64,000 bases of DNA from an uncultured Kangiella sp. (GCA_947503345.1 CANNCW010000001.1:558001-622000), one strand, 5' to 3'; positions 40,006 through 51,336 are shown, counted from the first letter of the stretch. Notes: generated by a model from the letters alone, not told the origin. Numbers and translations: made by a program.

Positions 40006-41334
40006 TTACAATATTTTACTCGCTAAATACTCTGCATTTAGCTTTGCCAAGTCTGGATCATTTGCTTCGACCATTACTCTAATCAGTGGCTCAGTACCTG
40101 AAGCTCGTATTAAAACTCGTCCGAAACCCGCTAATTTCTTATTAACGTTATCAATATCTGCTTTTAATTCTTCGTTATTTAAAGCATTTTCTGAGCTCTC
40201 TACTCTTACATTTATTAAGGTTTGCGGGAACAGCGGGTTATCTGTAACCCATTGATTTAAATCTAAGTTATCTACTTTCATAGCTTTTAAAACTTGTAAG
40301 GCAGCTACAATTCCATCACCTGTAGAGTTATGATCAAGACTGATAACGTGACCTGATGATTCTCCGCCAAGATTCCAACCATGTCCTTTCAATTGCTCCA
40401 TAACATAGCGATCACCAACTTTCGCTCTTACGAACGGTACATCAATTTCTTCCAGGGCTTTTTCTACCGCCATATTGGTCATCAAAGTTCCGACTACACC
40501 ACCTTTTAATTCTCCGTTAGCTTTTAGAACTTGAGCAATTAACAATATTAATTGATCTCCATTAATTAATTGACCCGCCGAATCAATAAACATCACACGA
40601 TCAGCATCGCCATCGAAGGCAATTCCTAAATCCGCTTGCTCTGTCAACACCCTTTCAGCTAAAGGGATAGTATGTGTCGCACCACACTCTTTATTAATAT
40701 TCAGCCCATCTGGCGAAACACCCATTGTCAAAACTTCCGCACCCAATTCTTTAAAGACATAAGGTGCAATGTGATAGGCAGCGCCATGAGCACAATCAAG
40801 TACAACCTTCATTCCTTTTAAGCTAAAGTCATTCGGTACACTAGCTTTGCAGAACTCAACATACCGCGCTGAAGCATCTTCAATTCGGTAGGCCTTACCC
40901 AGTAATTCTGATGGCAGAGTATCCATCTCTTTATCCAACCAAGACTCTATTTCTTGCTCAATATTATCGTCCAGTTTGGTTCCGTCTTTTGAGAAGAATT
41001 TAATACCATTATCATGAAAAGGGTTATGCGAAGCACTGATCACAATACCAGCATCAGCCCTAAAGGTTCGAGTTAAATAAGCAACTGCGGGTGTAGGCAT
41101 AGGCCCGACTAAAAAACTATCGACCCCAGCGGCTGTTAATCCAGCCTCTAATACTGACTCGAACATATAGCCTGAAATGCGAGTATCTTTGCCGATGACA
41201 ACTTTGCCACGGCCCTCGCCTCTTTGCGCTAAGACTTTGCCCGCAGCCCAACCCAGCTTTAATACAAATTCAGGGGTGATTGGATATTGCCCAACTGTTC
41301 CACGAATCCCATCAGTACCAAAATATTTCCTCAT
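40006..41334 (-). CDS. glmM: Phosphoglucosamine mutase GlmM
   Basis: GlmM converts glucosamine-6-phosphate to glucosamine-1-phosphate for peptidoglycan and LPS precursors. The 442 residues start [15 protein letters not shown]. The catalytic phosphoserine is S102 in [12 protein letters not shown]. The metal loop is [11 protein letters not shown], the sugar loop GGESSGH, and the phosphate loop [12 protein letters not shown]. All four active-site loops are complete. It follows folP as in E. coli ftsH-folP-glmM, 38 bases downstream. Confidence 0.97.
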   Translation of the reverse strand: MRKYFGTDGIRGTVGQYPITPEFVLKLGWAAGKVLAQRGEGRGKVVIGKDTRISGYMFESVLEAGLTAAGVDSFLVGPMPTPAVAYLTRTFRADAGIVISASHNPFHDNGIKFFSKDGTKLDDNIEQEIESWLDKEMDTLPSELLGKAYRIEDASARYVEFCKASVPNDFSLKGMKVVLDCAHGAAYHIAPYVFKELGAEVLTMGVSPDGLNINKECGATHTIPLAERVLTEQADLGIAFDGDADRVMFIDSAGQLINGDQLILLIAQVLKANGELKGGVVGTLMTNMAVEKALEEIDVPFVRAKVGDRYVMEQLKGHGWNLGGESSGHVISLDHNSTGDGIVAALQVLKAMKVDNLDLNQWVTDNPLFPQTLINVRVESSENALNNEELKADIDNVNKKLAGFGRVLIRASGTEPLIRVMVEANDPDLAKLNAEYLASKIL

Positions 41335-41372
41335 TATTATTACCTTTATTTATGAATTCTTTTTGTTATTAA

Positions 41373-42182
41373 TTAACTAAACTCAATTGCATTATACAAA
41401 TCAACAGCTTGGCGCGTTTCTTTTACATCATGAACCCGAACAATTTTAGCACCTTTAGTAATTGCCAACAAAGCCGCATTTACACTAGCATTTAGTCGCT
41501 CACTGACTTCTAATTTTAAAATTTGCCCCAACATATTTTTCCGGGAAATTCCTACTAACAGAGGCAATCCATCAATTACTATCGAATCTAGATGCTTTAA
41601 TAGTTGGCAATTATGTTCTAAATTTTTCCCAAATCCAATGCCTGGATCTAAACAAATTCTATCTTTATTAATCCCCTGCTCTACACACGCCACTATCCTC
41701 TGTTGCAAAAAATCTTTCACTTCAGTAACAGGATCTAAATAACGAGGCGCCTTTTGCATGGTACCTGGCGTCCCTTGCATATGCATCAAACAAAGTTCAA
41801 CTTGGGAGTTCGCAACAACCTCAATAGCTCCCTCTGCTTGTAATGCGTACACATCATTAATCATAGAAGCACCTGCATATATTGCTTCTTGCATGACTTC
41901 AGGTTTCGAAGTATCTACAGAGATTGGAACCTTTGAACCTTTCAAGGCCTCAATCAGTGGTAAGACTCTATCAATTTCTTCCTGAACCGAAACTGACTCG
42001 GCACCTGGTCGTGTTGATTCTCCACCAATATCTAAAATATCAACACCTTCATCAATCATGTGTTCAGCATGTTTTAATGCTGATTTTTTTTGGACAAAAC
42101 GACCGCCATCAGAAAAAGAATCTGGAGTAGTGTTCAAAATACCCATAACCAACGGGCCCTTACGGTTTAATATTGACTGCAT
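41373..42182 (-). CDS. folP: Dihydropteroate synthase
   Basis: FolP condenses p-aminobenzoate with dihydropterin pyrophosphate in folate synthesis and is the target of sulfonamides. The 269-residue TIM-barrel protein has GILNTTPDSFSDGGRF, GGESTRPGAESVS and DPGIGFGKNLEHN, with the SRKNMLG loop near the C-terminus. It lies between ftsH and glmM, in the conserved order, but a terminator separates it from ftsH. Confidence 0.97.
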   Translation of the reverse strand: MQSILNRKGPLVMGILNTTPDSFSDGGRFVQKKSALKHAEHMIDEGVDILDIGGESTRPGAESVSVQEEIDRVLPLIEALKGSKVPISVDTSKPEVMQEAIYAGASMINDVYALQAEGAIEVVANSQVELCLMHMQGTPGTMQKAPRYLDPVTEVKDFLQQRIVACVEQGINKDRICLDPGIGFGKNLEHNCQLLKHLDSIVIDGLPLLVGISRKNMLGQILKLEVSERLNASVNAALLAITKGAKIVRVHDVKETRQAVDLYNAIEFS

Positions 42183-42211
42183 TATTATAAATCCAACATT
42201 AACTTAGCCAT

Positions 42212-42237
42212 AAAAAAAGGCCTTTCGGCCTTTTTTA
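42212..42237 (-). terminator. Rho-independent terminator after ftsH
   Basis: On the minus strand AAAAAAGGCCGAAAGGCCTTTTTTT forms a stem with a GAAA tetraloop and T-run. It overlaps the ftsH stop codon, so the gene ends inside the terminator. It should limit read-through into folP. Confidence 0.88.
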
Positions 42238-44190
42238 ATCTTTACGCAACTTCACGACGACAGGATTATCATCGGATGAACTTCCTGGCTCAACATTCGC
42301 CTGCTGAGGGGCTTCAGGTGGCTCATTCGGAGCGTCTGGTTTATCTCCCCAGTTTTTTGGTGGCTGAGGGTCATTACCATTCATAATCTCTTCTATCTGC
42401 TTGGCATCAATGGTTTCATATTTCATTAAGGCATCTGCCATAGCATGTAATTTATCTAAATTATCATTTAAGATCTTTTCAGCCCTTTGATAATTGCGAT
42501 CAATGAAATCACGGATTTCTTCATCTATAGCACGAGCAGTATCATCAGCAATGTTTTTGTGCTGAGTAACTGAGCGCCCTAAGAATACCTCACCTTCATC
42601 TTGAGCGTAAGATAATGGACCTAACTTATCTGATAAACCCCATTTGGTCACCATATTGCGCGCAATATCAGTGGCGCGTTCAATGTCATTTGAAGCGCCA
42701 GTAGTGACTTGATCAGGGCCATTTAAAATCTCTTCAGCAATACGACCACCGAATAAAGAAGATAGTTGTGATTCCAATTGCTCCTTGGACATTGAATAGC
42801 GATCTTGTTCTGGCAAATACATAGTCACACCTAATGCACGGCCACGCGGAATAATGCTCACCTTATACACCGGATCGTGGCTTGGCACTTTCAAACCAAC
42901 AATAGCATGACCCGCTTCATGATAAGCCGTATTACGTTTTTCTTCTTCCGTCATGACCATGGAACGGCGTTCAGCCCCCATCATGATTTTGTCTTTAGCT
43001 TTTTCAAAATGCGCCATATTGACGGTACGCATATTTTCACGTGCCGCAAATAATGCAGCTTCATTAACAAGATTAGCTAAATCTGCACCTGAAAAACCAG
43101 GCGTACCACGAGCAATCAATTCAGCTTGCACATCATCAGCAGCCGGAACTTTACGCATATGGACTTGTAAGATTTTTTCGCGACCTTTGATATCAGGTAA
43201 ACCGACCACGACTTGACGGTCAAATCTACCAGGACGTAACAATGCAGGGTCAAGAACATCTGGTCTGTTGGTAGCCGCAACTACAATCACGCCTTCACCA
43301 CCTTCAAAGCCATCCATTTCAACTAACATTTGATTCAAGGTTTGTTCACGTTCATCGTGTCCACCACCCATACCTGCACCACGATGGCGACCAACGGCAT
43401 CAATCTCATCAATAAATATGATACAAGGTGCATGCTTTTTAGCTTGATCAAACATATCACGTACACGCGATGCACCAACACCAACAAACATTTCAACAAA
43501 GTCTGAACCGGAAATCGTAAAGAAAGGTACTTTTGCCTCACCTGCAATAGCACGCGCTAACAATGTTTTACCTGTGCCAGGAGGACCCACCATTAATACA
43601 CCGCGAGGAATGGTTCCGCCCAACTTTTGATATTTTCGAGGGTCACGTAAAAAGTCTACTAATTCACCAACTTCTTCCTTAGCTTCTTCAACGCCAGCTA
43701 CGTCAGCAAAGGTCGTTTTAACTTGATCTTCTGATAACATTCGAGCTTTAGACTTACCAAAAGACAAGGCACCACCGCCACCTTTACCGCCTTGCATTTG
43801 GCGCATAAAGTAAATCCAAACGGCAATCAATAATAAAATAGGTCCAAAAGTAAATAAGATAGTTCCTAGAACACTACTGCTTTTAGGCTTAACCCCCTCA
43901 TAACGCACTTTGCTTTCTAGAACGATATCGTTAAGATTTTGATAAGCCCCAAGTGGCACCTGTGTTAGCACATGATTATCTCTACTATTTGCATCTACAT
44001 AACCAATAGCCAAACCTGTATTAGGATCACTTTCAACTAAATCAAATTCCTTCTTCTCTACTTTTTCTAGAAATTCGCTATAAGGAATTTTACTGTTATC
44101 CGTAGCGCGCTCGTTCACTTGCTCTATAACAAAAAACAAAATAACGGCCGTGAGCGCCCAAAATAATATATTTTTTACTAAGTCGTTCAA
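42235..44190 (-). CDS. ftsH: ATP-dependent zinc metalloprotease FtsH
   Basis: FtsH is the membrane-bound hexameric AAA+ protease that degrades membrane proteins and short-lived regulators such as sigma-32 and LpxC. The 651-residue protein has two N-terminal transmembrane helices (about 7-24 and 110-130) around a periplasmic domain. The AAA domain follows with [17 protein letters not shown] and the SRH arginines (LLRPGRFDR). The zinc site is HEAGH at about 421-425. A Pro/Asn-rich tail ends the protein. The start codon is TTG at 44190, supported by AGAGG seven bases upstream; no nearer ATG exists. It is downstream of rlmE as in E. coli. Confidence 0.97.
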   Translation of the reverse strand: MNDLVKNILFWALTAVILFFVIEQVNERATDNSKIPYSEFLEKVEKKEFDLVESDPNTGLAIGYVDANSRDNHVLTQVPLGAYQNLNDIVLESKVRYEGVKPKSSSVLGTILFTFGPILLLIAVWIYFMRQMQGGKGGGGALSFGKSKARMLSEDQVKTTFADVAGVEEAKEEVGELVDFLRDPRKYQKLGGTIPRGVLMVGPPGTGKTLLARAIAGEAKVPFFTISGSDFVEMFVGVGASRVRDMFDQAKKHAPCIIFIDEIDAVGRHRGAGMGGGHDEREQTLNQMLVEMDGFEGGEGVIVVAATNRPDVLDPALLRPGRFDRQVVVGLPDIKGREKILQVHMRKVPAADDVQAELIARGTPGFSGADLANLVNEAALFAARENMRTVNMAHFEKAKDKIMMGAERRSMVMTEEEKRNTAYHEAGHAIVGLKVPSHDPVYKVSIIPRGRALGVTMYLPEQDRYSMSKEQLESQLSSLFGGRIAEEILNGPDQVTTGASNDIERATDIARNMVTKWGLSDKLGPLSYAQDEGEVFLGRSVTQHKNIADDTARAIDEEIRDFIDRNYQRAEKILNDNLDKLHAMADALMKYETIDAKQIEEIMNGNDPQPPKNWGDKPDAPNEPPEAPQQANVEPGSSSDDNPVVVKLRKD

Positions 44191-44325
44191 ACTTGAACCT
44201 CTAAAATTCAGACTCTTGTCTATTTCCTAATAATCTCACCATTATGCCATGCAATTTGGAGAACTAAAGCCCCATTTACAAATCCTAACAGTTTCAATTA
44301 CGCTAATTTTGCAAGGAACTATTTA

Positions 44326-44946
44326 CTAACCTTTAAAGCCTTGAGCTAGCACATAGACTTCGCGCGAACGATCCCTTGAAGCATCTGGCTTGCGGATCAT
44401 AACCTTGTTAAATAATTGGCGGCATTGACGAACATAATCGTCAAAACCCTCACCTTGAAACACTTTAACCAAATAATTTCCGTCTTTGGCCAGCACAATT
44501 TGTGCTAATTCCAAAGCTAATTCAGTTAAATACATGGCACGCGGAATATCTACCGCATCCACTCCACTCATATTGGGGGCCATATCAGATAATACAAGGT
44601 GTGCCTTACGCTCTCCAATACTATCTAACAGTTGTTGTAAGACAGCTTCTTCTCGGAAGTCACCCTGAATAAAATGGACATCTGCCAAAGCATCCATTGG
44701 TAATATATCTAAAGCAAAAATATTGCCATTAGAGCCTAGTTTCAAACCACAATATTGAGACCATCCGCCAGGAGCAGCTCCCAGATCAACAATAGTTTGA
44801 CCAGGTTTCACCAAGTTATACTTTTTATCTAACTCTTCCAGCTTATACACCGCGCGTGAACGATAGCCATCTTTTTGCGATCGCTTCACATAATGATCGT
44901 CAAAATGCTCTTTCATCCAACGGTGACTACTTTTACTTTTGGCCAT
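44326..44946 (-). CDS. rlmE: 23S rRNA 2'-O-methyltransferase RlmE (FtsJ)
   Basis: RlmE methylates U2552 in the 23S A-loop late in 50S assembly. The 206-residue protein has the SAM-binding motif [13 protein letters not shown] (about 57-69). The catalytic K-D-K-E set is carried by [35 protein letters not shown] and [10 protein letters not shown]. The N-terminus is basic ([21 protein letters not shown]), as usual. It is divergent from yhbY, the same head-to-head pair as in E. coli, and upstream of ftsH. Confidence 0.97.
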   Translation of the reverse strand: MAKSKSSHRWMKEHFDDHYVKRSQKDGYRSRAVYKLEELDKKYNLVKPGQTIVDLGAAPGGWSQYCGLKLGSNGNIFALDILPMDALADVHFIQGDFREEAVLQQLLDSIGERKAHLVLSDMAPNMSGVDAVDIPRAMYLTELALELAQIVLAKDGNYLVKVFQGEGFDDYVRQCRQLFNKVMIRKPDASRDRSREVYVLAQGFKG

Positions 44947-45045
44947 ATATACTTAAATAGGTGGTTACTTAATCATTAAAAGTCTCACCATTGTACCCTT
45001 TTTAAGGTAAAATAACGCATATTTTCCTTAAATCAGCCCCATAAA

Positions 45046-45345
45046 ATGACTCAATTATCGAAATCACAAATTAAATTCTTACGAGCCCAAGCTCACAACT
45101 TAAAGCCTGTGGTAATGATTGGCGGTAACGGCATAACTGAAGGGGTCATGGAAGAATTAAATAGAGCTTTAGATCACCATGAACTTATCAAAGTTAAAGT
45201 TCGGGCCGAAGACCGAGAAGATAAAACTGAAATGGTTGATTACTTATGCCAAAACGCCAACGCTCATAAAATTCATTTAATTGGCCATAATTTAGTTTTA
45301 TATCGTAAAGCTAAAGAGCCTAAAATCATTTTACCAAAGAAGTAA
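45046..45345 (+). CDS. yhbY: Ribosome assembly RNA-binding protein YhbY
   Basis: YhbY is a small CRM-domain protein that binds pre-50S particles. The 99 residues cover the whole domain, with LRAQAHNLKPVVMIGGNGITEGVMEELNRAL and the C-terminal IHLIGHNLVLYRKAKEPKI. It is divergent from rlmE and its last 20 bases overlap the 3' end of the opposite DUF523 gene. Confidence 0.94.
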   Translation: MTQLSKSQIKFLRAQAHNLKPVVMIGGNGITEGVMEELNRALDHHELIKVKVRAEDREDKTEMVDYLCQNANAHKIHLIGHNLVLYRKAKEPKIILPKK

Positions 45346-45838
45346 CCTTTAGCTTCCTAACAAAATTTTGCAGAGCCTCTTCATCAGCCAGCTCACAATG
45401 ATTAATGATAATAAGGCTCGGAAATAACTGCCTAACTCTTTGCATAAAAACCCCTGAGCCTATATCGTCCAATGGCTCAGAATTGGTATTCACTATCGGT
45501 GTTGTCTTAAAACCACAAGAAGGCGATTTCTCCGCGCAGATATATGCGACACAAGTTTGCAACAGGGTAACTTTATCTTCTGCAAGACGAAGAAAAGATT
45601 CAGTAAAGTCTTGTTGATGATCTTCGACTAACTTGACGCTGATCCCATTCTTATCCTTAACTAAATGAATGGGCGGTCTGGGTACTGTCATTCCAATCTC
45701 AACTTCAGGGCAAATGGGAACAAACTCGAAACCATATTCAGATAACTTCTGTAACCAAATAGAACGCTTATGTTTACCATCGTAACGAACAGCATTCCCC
45801 ATTAAACATGAACTAATCGCGATCTTTATATTATTCAT
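45326..45838 (-). CDS. DUF523 family protein
   Basis: DUF523 proteins are about 150-170 residues with conserved cysteines and unknown function. The start is set at the ATG at 45838 (MNNIKIAISSCLMG); an in-frame ATG at 45859 falls in the loop of the greA terminator. The 170-residue product shows ISSCLMGNAVRYDG, CPEVEIGMTVPRPPI and CAEKSPSCGFK, the family's three cysteine motifs, which suggest a metal or iron-sulfur site. It follows greA past a terminator and is convergent with yhbY, overlapping by 20 bases. Confidence 0.85.
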   Translation of the reverse strand: MNNIKIAISSCLMGNAVRYDGKHKRSIWLQKLSEYGFEFVPICPEVEIGMTVPRPPIHLVKDKNGISVKLVEDHQQDFTESFLRLAEDKVTLLQTCVAYICAEKSPSCGFKTTPIVNTNSEPLDDIGSGVFMQRVRQLFPSLIIINHCELADEEALQNFVRKLKVTSLVK

Positions 45839-45844
45839 AAACAA

Positions 45845-45871
45845 TAAAAAAGGCCTCAAATGAGGCCTTTT
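45845..45871 (-). terminator. Rho-independent terminator after greA
   Basis: On the minus strand AAAAGGCCTCA and TGAGGCCTTTTTT pair around a short loop, with a T-run after. It lies directly downstream of the greA stop and ends the carA-carB-greA transcript. Confidence 0.88.
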
Positions 45872-45873
45872 AA

Positions 45874-46356
45874 TTAAATATACAGCACTTCTGCTATTTC
45901 GTACTCAACCGCCCCACCTGGGGTTTGAATATTGGCGATGTCGCCTTCATCTTTACCAATAAGACCACGTGCAATTGGTGAGTTAACTGAAATCTTGCCT
46001 GTCTTAAGATCCGCTTCATCATCACCAACAATTTGGTATTGAATTTCATCAGCGTCACTGTCATCCATATTGATCAAAATAACTGTAGCGCCAAAAATCA
46101 CTTTACCGTTGTTAGTCATTTTTGAGATATCGATGATTTGAGCATTTCCTAGCTTGCCTTCAATATCTTGAATTCGTCCTTCGGCAAAACCTTGTTGCTC
46201 ACGCGCGGCGTGGTACTCAGCATTCTCTTTTAAATCGCCGTGTTCACGTGCTTCAGCAATCGCAGCCACAATTCGAGGACGTACAACTTTTTTTAACTCT
46301 TCTAATTCAGCTTGTAAGGCTTCGGCGCCTTTTGCTGTCATTGGAAATCTATTCAT
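45874..46356 (-). CDS. greA: Transcription elongation factor GreA
   Basis: GreA rescues backtracked RNA polymerase by stimulating transcript cleavage through its coiled-coil tip. The 160-residue protein has the N-terminal coiled coil with the acidic tip region [15 protein letters not shown] (about 41-55) and a C-terminal FKBP-like domain with [23 protein letters not shown]. The gene overlaps the carB stop by four bases, so it is co-translated with carB, as in many gammaproteobacteria. Confidence 0.97.
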   Translation of the reverse strand: MNRFPMTAKGAEALQAELEELKKVVRPRIVAAIAEAREHGDLKENAEYHAAREQQGFAEGRIQDIEGKLGNAQIIDISKMTNNGKVIFGATVILINMDDSDADEIQYQIVGDDEADLKTGKISVNSPIARGLIGKDEGDIANIQTPGGAVEYEIAEVLYI

Positions 46357-49300
46357 ACTTTTTCAACCTGAGTATGTAATTCTTGCACCGAATTAATATC
46401 ACTACGCGAATGATCTTTCATCGCCGCACAAGAAGCTACCGCACCCGCCAGAGTCGTGGTGTAAGGAACTTTATGTTGTAAAGCACTACGGCGAATTAAA
46501 TAAGAGTCAGCAATCGCTTGTTTACCTTCGGTAGTATTAATAATGTAATCCACTTCGCCATTTTTGATAGTATCAACAATGTGTGGACGACCTTCGAACA
46601 TTTTATTAATACGCTGACAAGGTACACCCGCTTCACGAATCGTTCTCGCGGTGCCACCTGTAGCTAATAATTCAAAGCCTTGTTCTACCAATGATTTAGC
46701 AACTGCTGGTAAGTTTGGACGATCCGCTTCTCTTACAGAAATTACAACACGACCAGACATTGGAACCGCTTCGCCGCCGCCAAGTTTGGCTTTGTGGAAT
46801 GCTTCTCCGAAAGTTTTACCAACGCCCATTGCTTCACCCGTCGACTTCATCTCTGGAGTCAATATTGGATCAGAGCCTGGGAACTTATTAAATGGGAACA
46901 CTGGCTCTTTCACAGAATAATATTTTGGAATAATTTCCTGTGTATAACCTGTCTCTTTTAAAGTTTTGCCTGCCATTACACTCGCAGCTACTTTTGCTAG
47001 TGGCGTGCTAGTAGCTTTTGAAACAAAAGGAACCGTACGCGAAGCTCGCGGGTTGACTTCTAAAATATAGATTTTCTCACCTTGAATCGCAAACTGAGCA
47101 TTCATCAAACCGCGTACTTGTAATTCTTTAGCCATCACCAACATCTGACGACGCATCTCGTCTTGAACTTCTTGTCCAAGACTAAACGGAGGAATAGAAC
47201 ATGCTGAGTCACCTGAGTGAACACCTGCTTGTTCAATATGCTCCATCACACCACCGATCAATATTTCTTCGCCATCGAAGATTGCATCAACATCAACCTC
47301 AATCGCATCATCTAAGAAACGATCTAGCAATACTGGAGACTCATTCGAAACGCTTACTGCTTCATTCATATAACGACGTAATTCATCTTCGTTATAGACG
47401 ATTTCCATTGCACGACCACCTAATACATAAGACGGACGCACAACTAATGGATAGCCAATTTCTTCTGCTAAACGAACACCTTCTTCAAGGTTTCGCGCAG
47501 TACGATTTGGTGGCTGTAATAAATTTAAACGTTCGATTGCGCGTTGGAATCTTTCACGATCTTCTGCTCGGTCAATCGCGTCAGGAGAAGTACCAATAAT
47601 TGGTACGCCAGCAGCTTCAAGATCACGTGCTAATTTCAATGGCGTTTGGCCACCGTAATGAACAATCACACCTTTCGGTTTTTCAACATCTACAATCGCC
47701 AATACGTCTTCTAATGTTACCGGCTCAAAATACAAACGATCGGACGTATCATAATCAGTAGAAACCGTTTCAGGATTACAATTCACCATAATGGTTTCAT
47801 AACCGTCTTCGCGCATCGCAAATGCGGCGTGAACACAGCAATAGTCAAACTCAATACCTTGACCAATACGATTAGGACCGCCACCCAAGATCATAATCTT
47901 GTCTTTATCCGATGGATTTGATTCGCACTCTTCGTCGTAGCTTGAATACATATATGCGGTAGAAGTCGAAAATTCAGCGGCACAAGTATCAACACGCTTA
48001 TAAACAGGAAGAACACCAAAACTTTTTCTAAGTTTGCGAATTTCATTTTCGCTAGCTGCGAAAATATCCGCCAAACGTTTATCCGAGAAACCTTTGCGTT
48101 TCAAAGTGCGTAAAATATTTTCGTTTAATTCCGACAAAGACATTTCAGTTAATGATTTTTCAATCGCAATTAACTCTTCGATTTGCACAAGGAACCAACG
48201 ATCAATATTGGTGTATTCAAATACTTCTTCTAAGCTCCAGCCATGACGGAAAGCATCAGCTACATACCAAATACGATCAGCGCCCGGAACACGTAATCTT
48301 TGACGTAACAAATCCGTTAAGTTTTCATCGTCAGCATCTAATTGAGGCTCAAAACCAGCCGAACCAACTTCTAAGCCGCGCAATGCTTTTTGCATCGATT
48401 CTTGGAAATTACGACCGATCGCCATAACTTCACCAACTGACTTCATCTGTGTCGTCAAAGTAGAATCAGAATTAGGGAACTTCTCAAAATTGAAGCGTGG
48501 GATTTTTGTCACTACGTAATCAATGGTTGGCTCGAATGAAGCTGGTGTCGCGCCACCCGTAATATCATTTTGCAATTCATCAAGGGTATATCCAACGGCT
48601 AACTTAGCGGCTACTTTTGCAATCGGGAAACCAGTTGCTTTTGATGCCAGCGCTGACGAACGAGATACACGAGGATTCATCTCAATAATTGTCATACGAC
48701 CATTTTTTGGATTAACTGCAAACTGAACGTTTGAACCACCAGTTTCAACACCAATCTCGCGTAATACTGCTAAAGAAGCATCACGCATGATTTGATATTC
48801 TTTGTCAGTCAAAGTTTGTGCTGGGGCAACGGTAATCGAGTCGCCGGTGTGAACGCCCATTGGGTCAAAGTTTTCGATCGAGCAGATGATAATACAGTTA
48901 TCGTTTCTGTCACGAACCACTTCCATTTCATACTCTTTCCAACCGATTAAGGATTCATCAATTAACAATTCGTTGGTTGGAGAAAGATCTAAACCACGGG
49001 CACAAATCTCTTCAAATTCTTCTTTGTTATAAGCAATACCGCCACCGGTACCACCCATGGTAAATGACGGACGAATAATACAAGGGAAGCCAACTTCTTG
49101 CTGGACTTTCCAAGCTTCTTCTAAACTGTGCGCAACGTCCTGTTTTGGTTGATCTAAACCAATTTTTGACATGGCTTTTGCAAATAACTCACGATCTTCA
49201 GCTTTATCAATCGCTTCGCGAGTCGCACCAATCATTTCTACGCCATAAATTTCTAAAACGCCGCGTGATGCTAAGTCCAGTGCACAGTTAAGTGCTGTCT

Positions 49301-49577
49301 GACCACCCATAGTCGGTAAGATGGCATCTGGTCTTTCTTTTTCAATAATTTTTGAAACCACTTCCCAATGAATTGGCTCGATATAAGTTGCATCGGCCAT
49401 GTTGGGATCAGTCATAATGGTTGCGGGATTCGAGTTAACCAAAATTACTCGATAACCTTCTTCACGAAGTGCTTTACAAGCTTGTGCGCCAGAATAATCA
49501 AACTCACACGCCTGGCCGATAATGATCGGGCCAGCACCTAAAATCAAAATACTTTTTATGTCAGTACGTTTTGGCAT
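46353..49577 (-). CDS. carB: Carbamoyl-phosphate synthase large subunit
   Basis: CarB makes carbamoyl phosphate from bicarbonate, ammonia and two ATP for arginine and pyrimidine synthesis. The 1074 residues match E. coli. Two homologous ATP-grasp halves each begin with an [21 protein letters not shown] / [18 protein letters not shown] motif near residues 10 and 560. The C-terminal MGS-like domain (about 940-1074), where ornithine and UMP act, follows. It lies 10 bases after carA. Confidence 0.98.
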   Translation of the reverse strand: MPKRTDIKSILILGAGPIIIGQACEFDYSGAQACKALREEGYRVILVNSNPATIMTDPNMADATYIEPIHWEVVSKIIEKERPDAILPTMGGQTALNCALDLASRGVLEIYGVEMIGATREAIDKAEDRELFAKAMSKIGLDQPKQDVAHSLEEAWKVQQEVGFPCIIRPSFTMGGTGGGIAYNKEEFEEICARGLDLSPTNELLIDESLIGWKEYEMEVVRDRNDNCIIICSIENFDPMGVHTGDSITVAPAQTLTDKEYQIMRDASLAVLREIGVETGGSNVQFAVNPKNGRMTIIEMNPRVSRSSALASKATGFPIAKVAAKLAVGYTLDELQNDITGGATPASFEPTIDYVVTKIPRFNFEKFPNSDSTLTTQMKSVGEVMAIGRNFQESMQKALRGLEVGSAGFEPQLDADDENLTDLLRQRLRVPGADRIWYVADAFRHGWSLEEVFEYTNIDRWFLVQIEELIAIEKSLTEMSLSELNENILRTLKRKGFSDKRLADIFAASENEIRKLRKSFGVLPVYKRVDTCAAEFSTSTAYMYSSYDEECESNPSDKDKIMILGGGPNRIGQGIEFDYCCVHAAFAMREDGYETIMVNCNPETVSTDYDTSDRLYFEPVTLEDVLAIVDVEKPKGVIVHYGGQTPLKLARDLEAAGVPIIGTSPDAIDRAEDRERFQRAIERLNLLQPPNRTARNLEEGVRLAEEIGYPLVVRPSYVLGGRAMEIVYNEDELRRYMNEAVSVSNESPVLLDRFLDDAIEVDVDAIFDGEEILIGGVMEHIEQAGVHSGDSACSIPPFSLGQEVQDEMRRQMLVMAKELQVRGLMNAQFAIQGEKIYILEVNPRASRTVPFVSKATSTPLAKVAASVMAGKTLKETGYTQEIIPKYYSVKEPVFPFNKFPGSDPILTPEMKSTGEAMGVGKTFGEAFHKAKLGGGEAVPMSGRVVISVREADRPNLPAVAKSLVEQGFELLATGGTARTIREAGVPCQRINKMFEGRPHIVDTIKNGEVDYIINTTEGKQAIADSYLIRRSALQHKVPYTTTLAGAVASCAAMKDHSRSDINSVQELHTQVEKV

Positions 49578-49586
49578 CTTAATTTC

Positions 49587-50738
49587 CTATGATTTGTGTT
49601 GAGTCATTAGTTCAATGAAATGATCGAACAATGGAGCAGCATCGTGTGGCCCAGGGCTTGCTTCTGGGTGCCCTTGGAAACTGAATGCTGGTTGGTCAGT
49701 TCTGTGAATACCTTGCAAAGAACCGTCAAATAACGAACGATGCGTTGCACGTAAATTTTCTGGCAAAGTAGCTTCGTCGGCCGCAAAGCCGTGATTCTGG
49801 CTGGTAATTAATACGGTCTTGTCATCCATGTTTTGTACTGGATGATTTGCGCCATGGTGGCCAAACTTCATCTTCACAGTTTTAGCACCACTTGCTAATG
49901 CTAATAATTGGTGACCTAAACAAATACCAAAAGTTGGTGTGCCAGTAGCAACGATTTCTTTAATCGCTTCAATTGCATAATCACAAGGCTCCGGATCGCC
50001 TGGGCCATTTGATAAAAATACACCGTCAGGTTTCATAGCTAACACTTCGTTTGCTGGCGTTTGCGCAGGAACTACCGTTAAGTCACAGCCTCGGTCGACT
50101 AACATTCTTAAGATGTTTCGCTTAACCCCATAATCATAAGCAACCACTTTAAACTTCTTATCTTGCAGCTTGCCATGACCTTTGCCAAGTTCCCAAGAGG
50201 TTGAATCCCACTGATATGTTTCTTTAGTGCAAACTTCTTTAGCTAAATCCATGCCTTTTAAACCAGGGAAAGCTTTAGCCAACTCAAGTGCTTTATCTTG
50301 GTCAATTTCACCGGCCATTAAACAGCCATTTTGTGCGCCTTTATCTCGTAAAATTCGAGTGAGGCGACGAGTATCAATGTCAGCAATTGCTACTTTGTTA
50401 TGGCGTTTTAGATATTCAGGTAAAGTTTCTTCTGAGCGGAAATTACTTTGCAACAATGGCAAATCACGGATAATCAAAGCTTCCGCCCAAACTTCGTTAG
50501 ACTCCTCATCTTCAGCATTGGTACCAGTATTACCAATGTGCGGATAAGTTAGAGTCACCATTTGTTTGGCGTAAGAAGGATCGGTCAGAATTTCTTGATA
50601 ACCAGTCATAGCGGTATTAAAAACCACCTCGCCGACTGAATGACCATCTGCTCCAATTGAAGTACCACGGAAAACGCTACCATCCTCTAGGACAAGAATG
50701 GCAGGTTGAAGCTCTTGAAAAGGCTGCTGGGCTGACAA
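49587..50738 (-). CDS. carA: Carbamoyl-phosphate synthase small subunit (glutaminase)
   Basis: CarA hydrolyses glutamine and channels ammonia to CarB. I set the start at TTG 50738 ([10 protein letters not shown]), six bases after a strong GGAGG; an in-frame TTG at 50750 is too close to that site. The 383-residue protein has [13 protein letters not shown] at the N-terminus, the class I amidotransferase nucleophile C273 in [12 protein letters not shown], and the histidine-glutamate pair in [13 protein letters not shown]. The 230-base leader is highly structured, which suggests regulation by pyrimidine or arginine supply. Confidence 0.95.
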   Translation of the reverse strand: MSAQQPFQELQPAILVLEDGSVFRGTSIGADGHSVGEVVFNTAMTGYQEILTDPSYAKQMVTLTYPHIGNTGTNAEDEESNEVWAEALIIRDLPLLQSNFRSEETLPEYLKRHNKVAIADIDTRRLTRILRDKGAQNGCLMAGEIDQDKALELAKAFPGLKGMDLAKEVCTKETYQWDSTSWELGKGHGKLQDKKFKVVAYDYGVKRNILRMLVDRGCDLTVVPAQTPANEVLAMKPDGVFLSNGPGDPEPCDYAIEAIKEIVATGTPTFGICLGHQLLALASGAKTVKMKFGHHGANHPVQNMDDKTVLITSQNHGFAADEATLPENLRATHRSLFDGSLQGIHRTDQPAFSFQGHPEASPGPHDAAPLFDHFIELMTQHKS

Positions 50739-50805
50739 GGAAACCTCCAAAAATTATGCTCAAGCGACGGCAAAAGCTGCTAACGCGCCTGTAAAAATTA
50801 GGTGC

Positions 50806-50862
50806 AAAAAATCCAGACTCATCCATAAATGAGTCCGTAACGACAAAGTTTTACGGATTTTT
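50806..50862 (-). promoter_or_regulatory. carA leader: three-way-junction hairpin ending in a T-run
   Basis: Read on the minus strand, AAAAATC (50862-50856) can pair with GATTTTT (50813-50807), enclosing two side hairpins. These are CGTAA/TTACG (50855-50851 with 50840-50836) and GACTCAT/ATGAGTC (50835-50829 with 50822-50816). The structure ends in TTTTTT, so it can act as an intrinsic terminator or attenuator 70 bases before carA. A TAAAAT -10-like box lies just upstream (about 50883-50878). In Pseudomonas carA is known to be attenuated in its leader; whether this structure works that way is an inference. Confidence 0.5.
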
Positions 50863-50980
50863 GGCAAAATCGCGATATTTTAAGGGATCAGACCTGTTAA
50901 GTCTAATGAATTTCACTTAGATCGTTAGAGCTTTTGAAAAGAATTTCTAATCCATTTGAAAGTTTAAGGATAAAACCTTT

Positions 50981-51167
50981 AGAAAAGAAAAAGGGCACTA
51001 ATTCGTGCCCATTTTCATCTGGCCTCATGCCAAAAAGTTGCTCCCTGCGACTTCCGTGTTTCACCAAATCCTTTGGCTAACTCTTCCTTAAACTGTGCAT
51101 CCTTTGCACAAGTGTTAATTTACGCTTTTATTATTCAATTGCAATGGCACTTTTAAACCCACATAAG
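50981..51167 (-). ncRNA. Candidate CsrB/RsmY-type CsrA-sequestering small RNA
   Basis: The ~187-nt transcript between dapB and carA has its own promoter and terminator and no open frame. It carries at least five GGA motifs, three of them in hairpin loops: GTGCA-AAGGA-TGCAC (51109-51095), CCAAA-GGA-TTTGG (51076-51064) and AAGTCGC-AGGGA-GCAACTT (51053-51035). Two further GGA (AAGGAAG, ACGGAAG) lie in the linkers. It ends in GGGCAC/GTGCCC plus TTTTTCTTTT. GGA in hairpin loops is the binding site of CsrA/RsmA dimers, and this pattern defines CsrB, RsmY and RsmZ RNAs. Location and size fit, but primary sequence match to a named family was not tested. Confidence 0.72.
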
Positions 51168-51173
51168 ACTCTA

Positions 51174-51203
51174 ATTATAGCTAAAGCCCTTAAATATCAA
51201 TGA
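51174..51203 (-). promoter_or_regulatory. Promoter of the candidate Csr-type small RNA
   Basis: On the minus strand TATAAT (51179-51174) has TTGATA about 15 bases upstream. Transcription would start near 51167. A degenerate GacA/UvrY-like palindrome, TGTCAG-N6-CCTAAA (51288-51271, four of six matches per half), lies about 110 bases upstream of the start. It is too poor to call with confidence. Confidence 0.55.
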
Positions 51204-51336
51204 TTTAAAATTTATATTGCAAACAATCTAAACAAAAACTAAGTGTTTCAAATACAACAGCTGACTTGCCTTTAGGAAATCTCTGACAATTAGAATGGAC
51301 GATCTCTTACAAATTTGGCCTAAATTAAGATAAAAA

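Noticed and set aside
50981-51180. Possible 6S RNA or tmRNA instead of a Csr-type RNA
   Set aside because: No long central-bubble hairpin or tRNA-like ends; the repeated GGA loops fit the Csr group better.
51271-51311. GacA/UvrY binding palindrome upstream of the small RNA
   Set aside because: Only four of six bases match in each half and a single TGTAAG half-site stands alone; recorded as weak support only.
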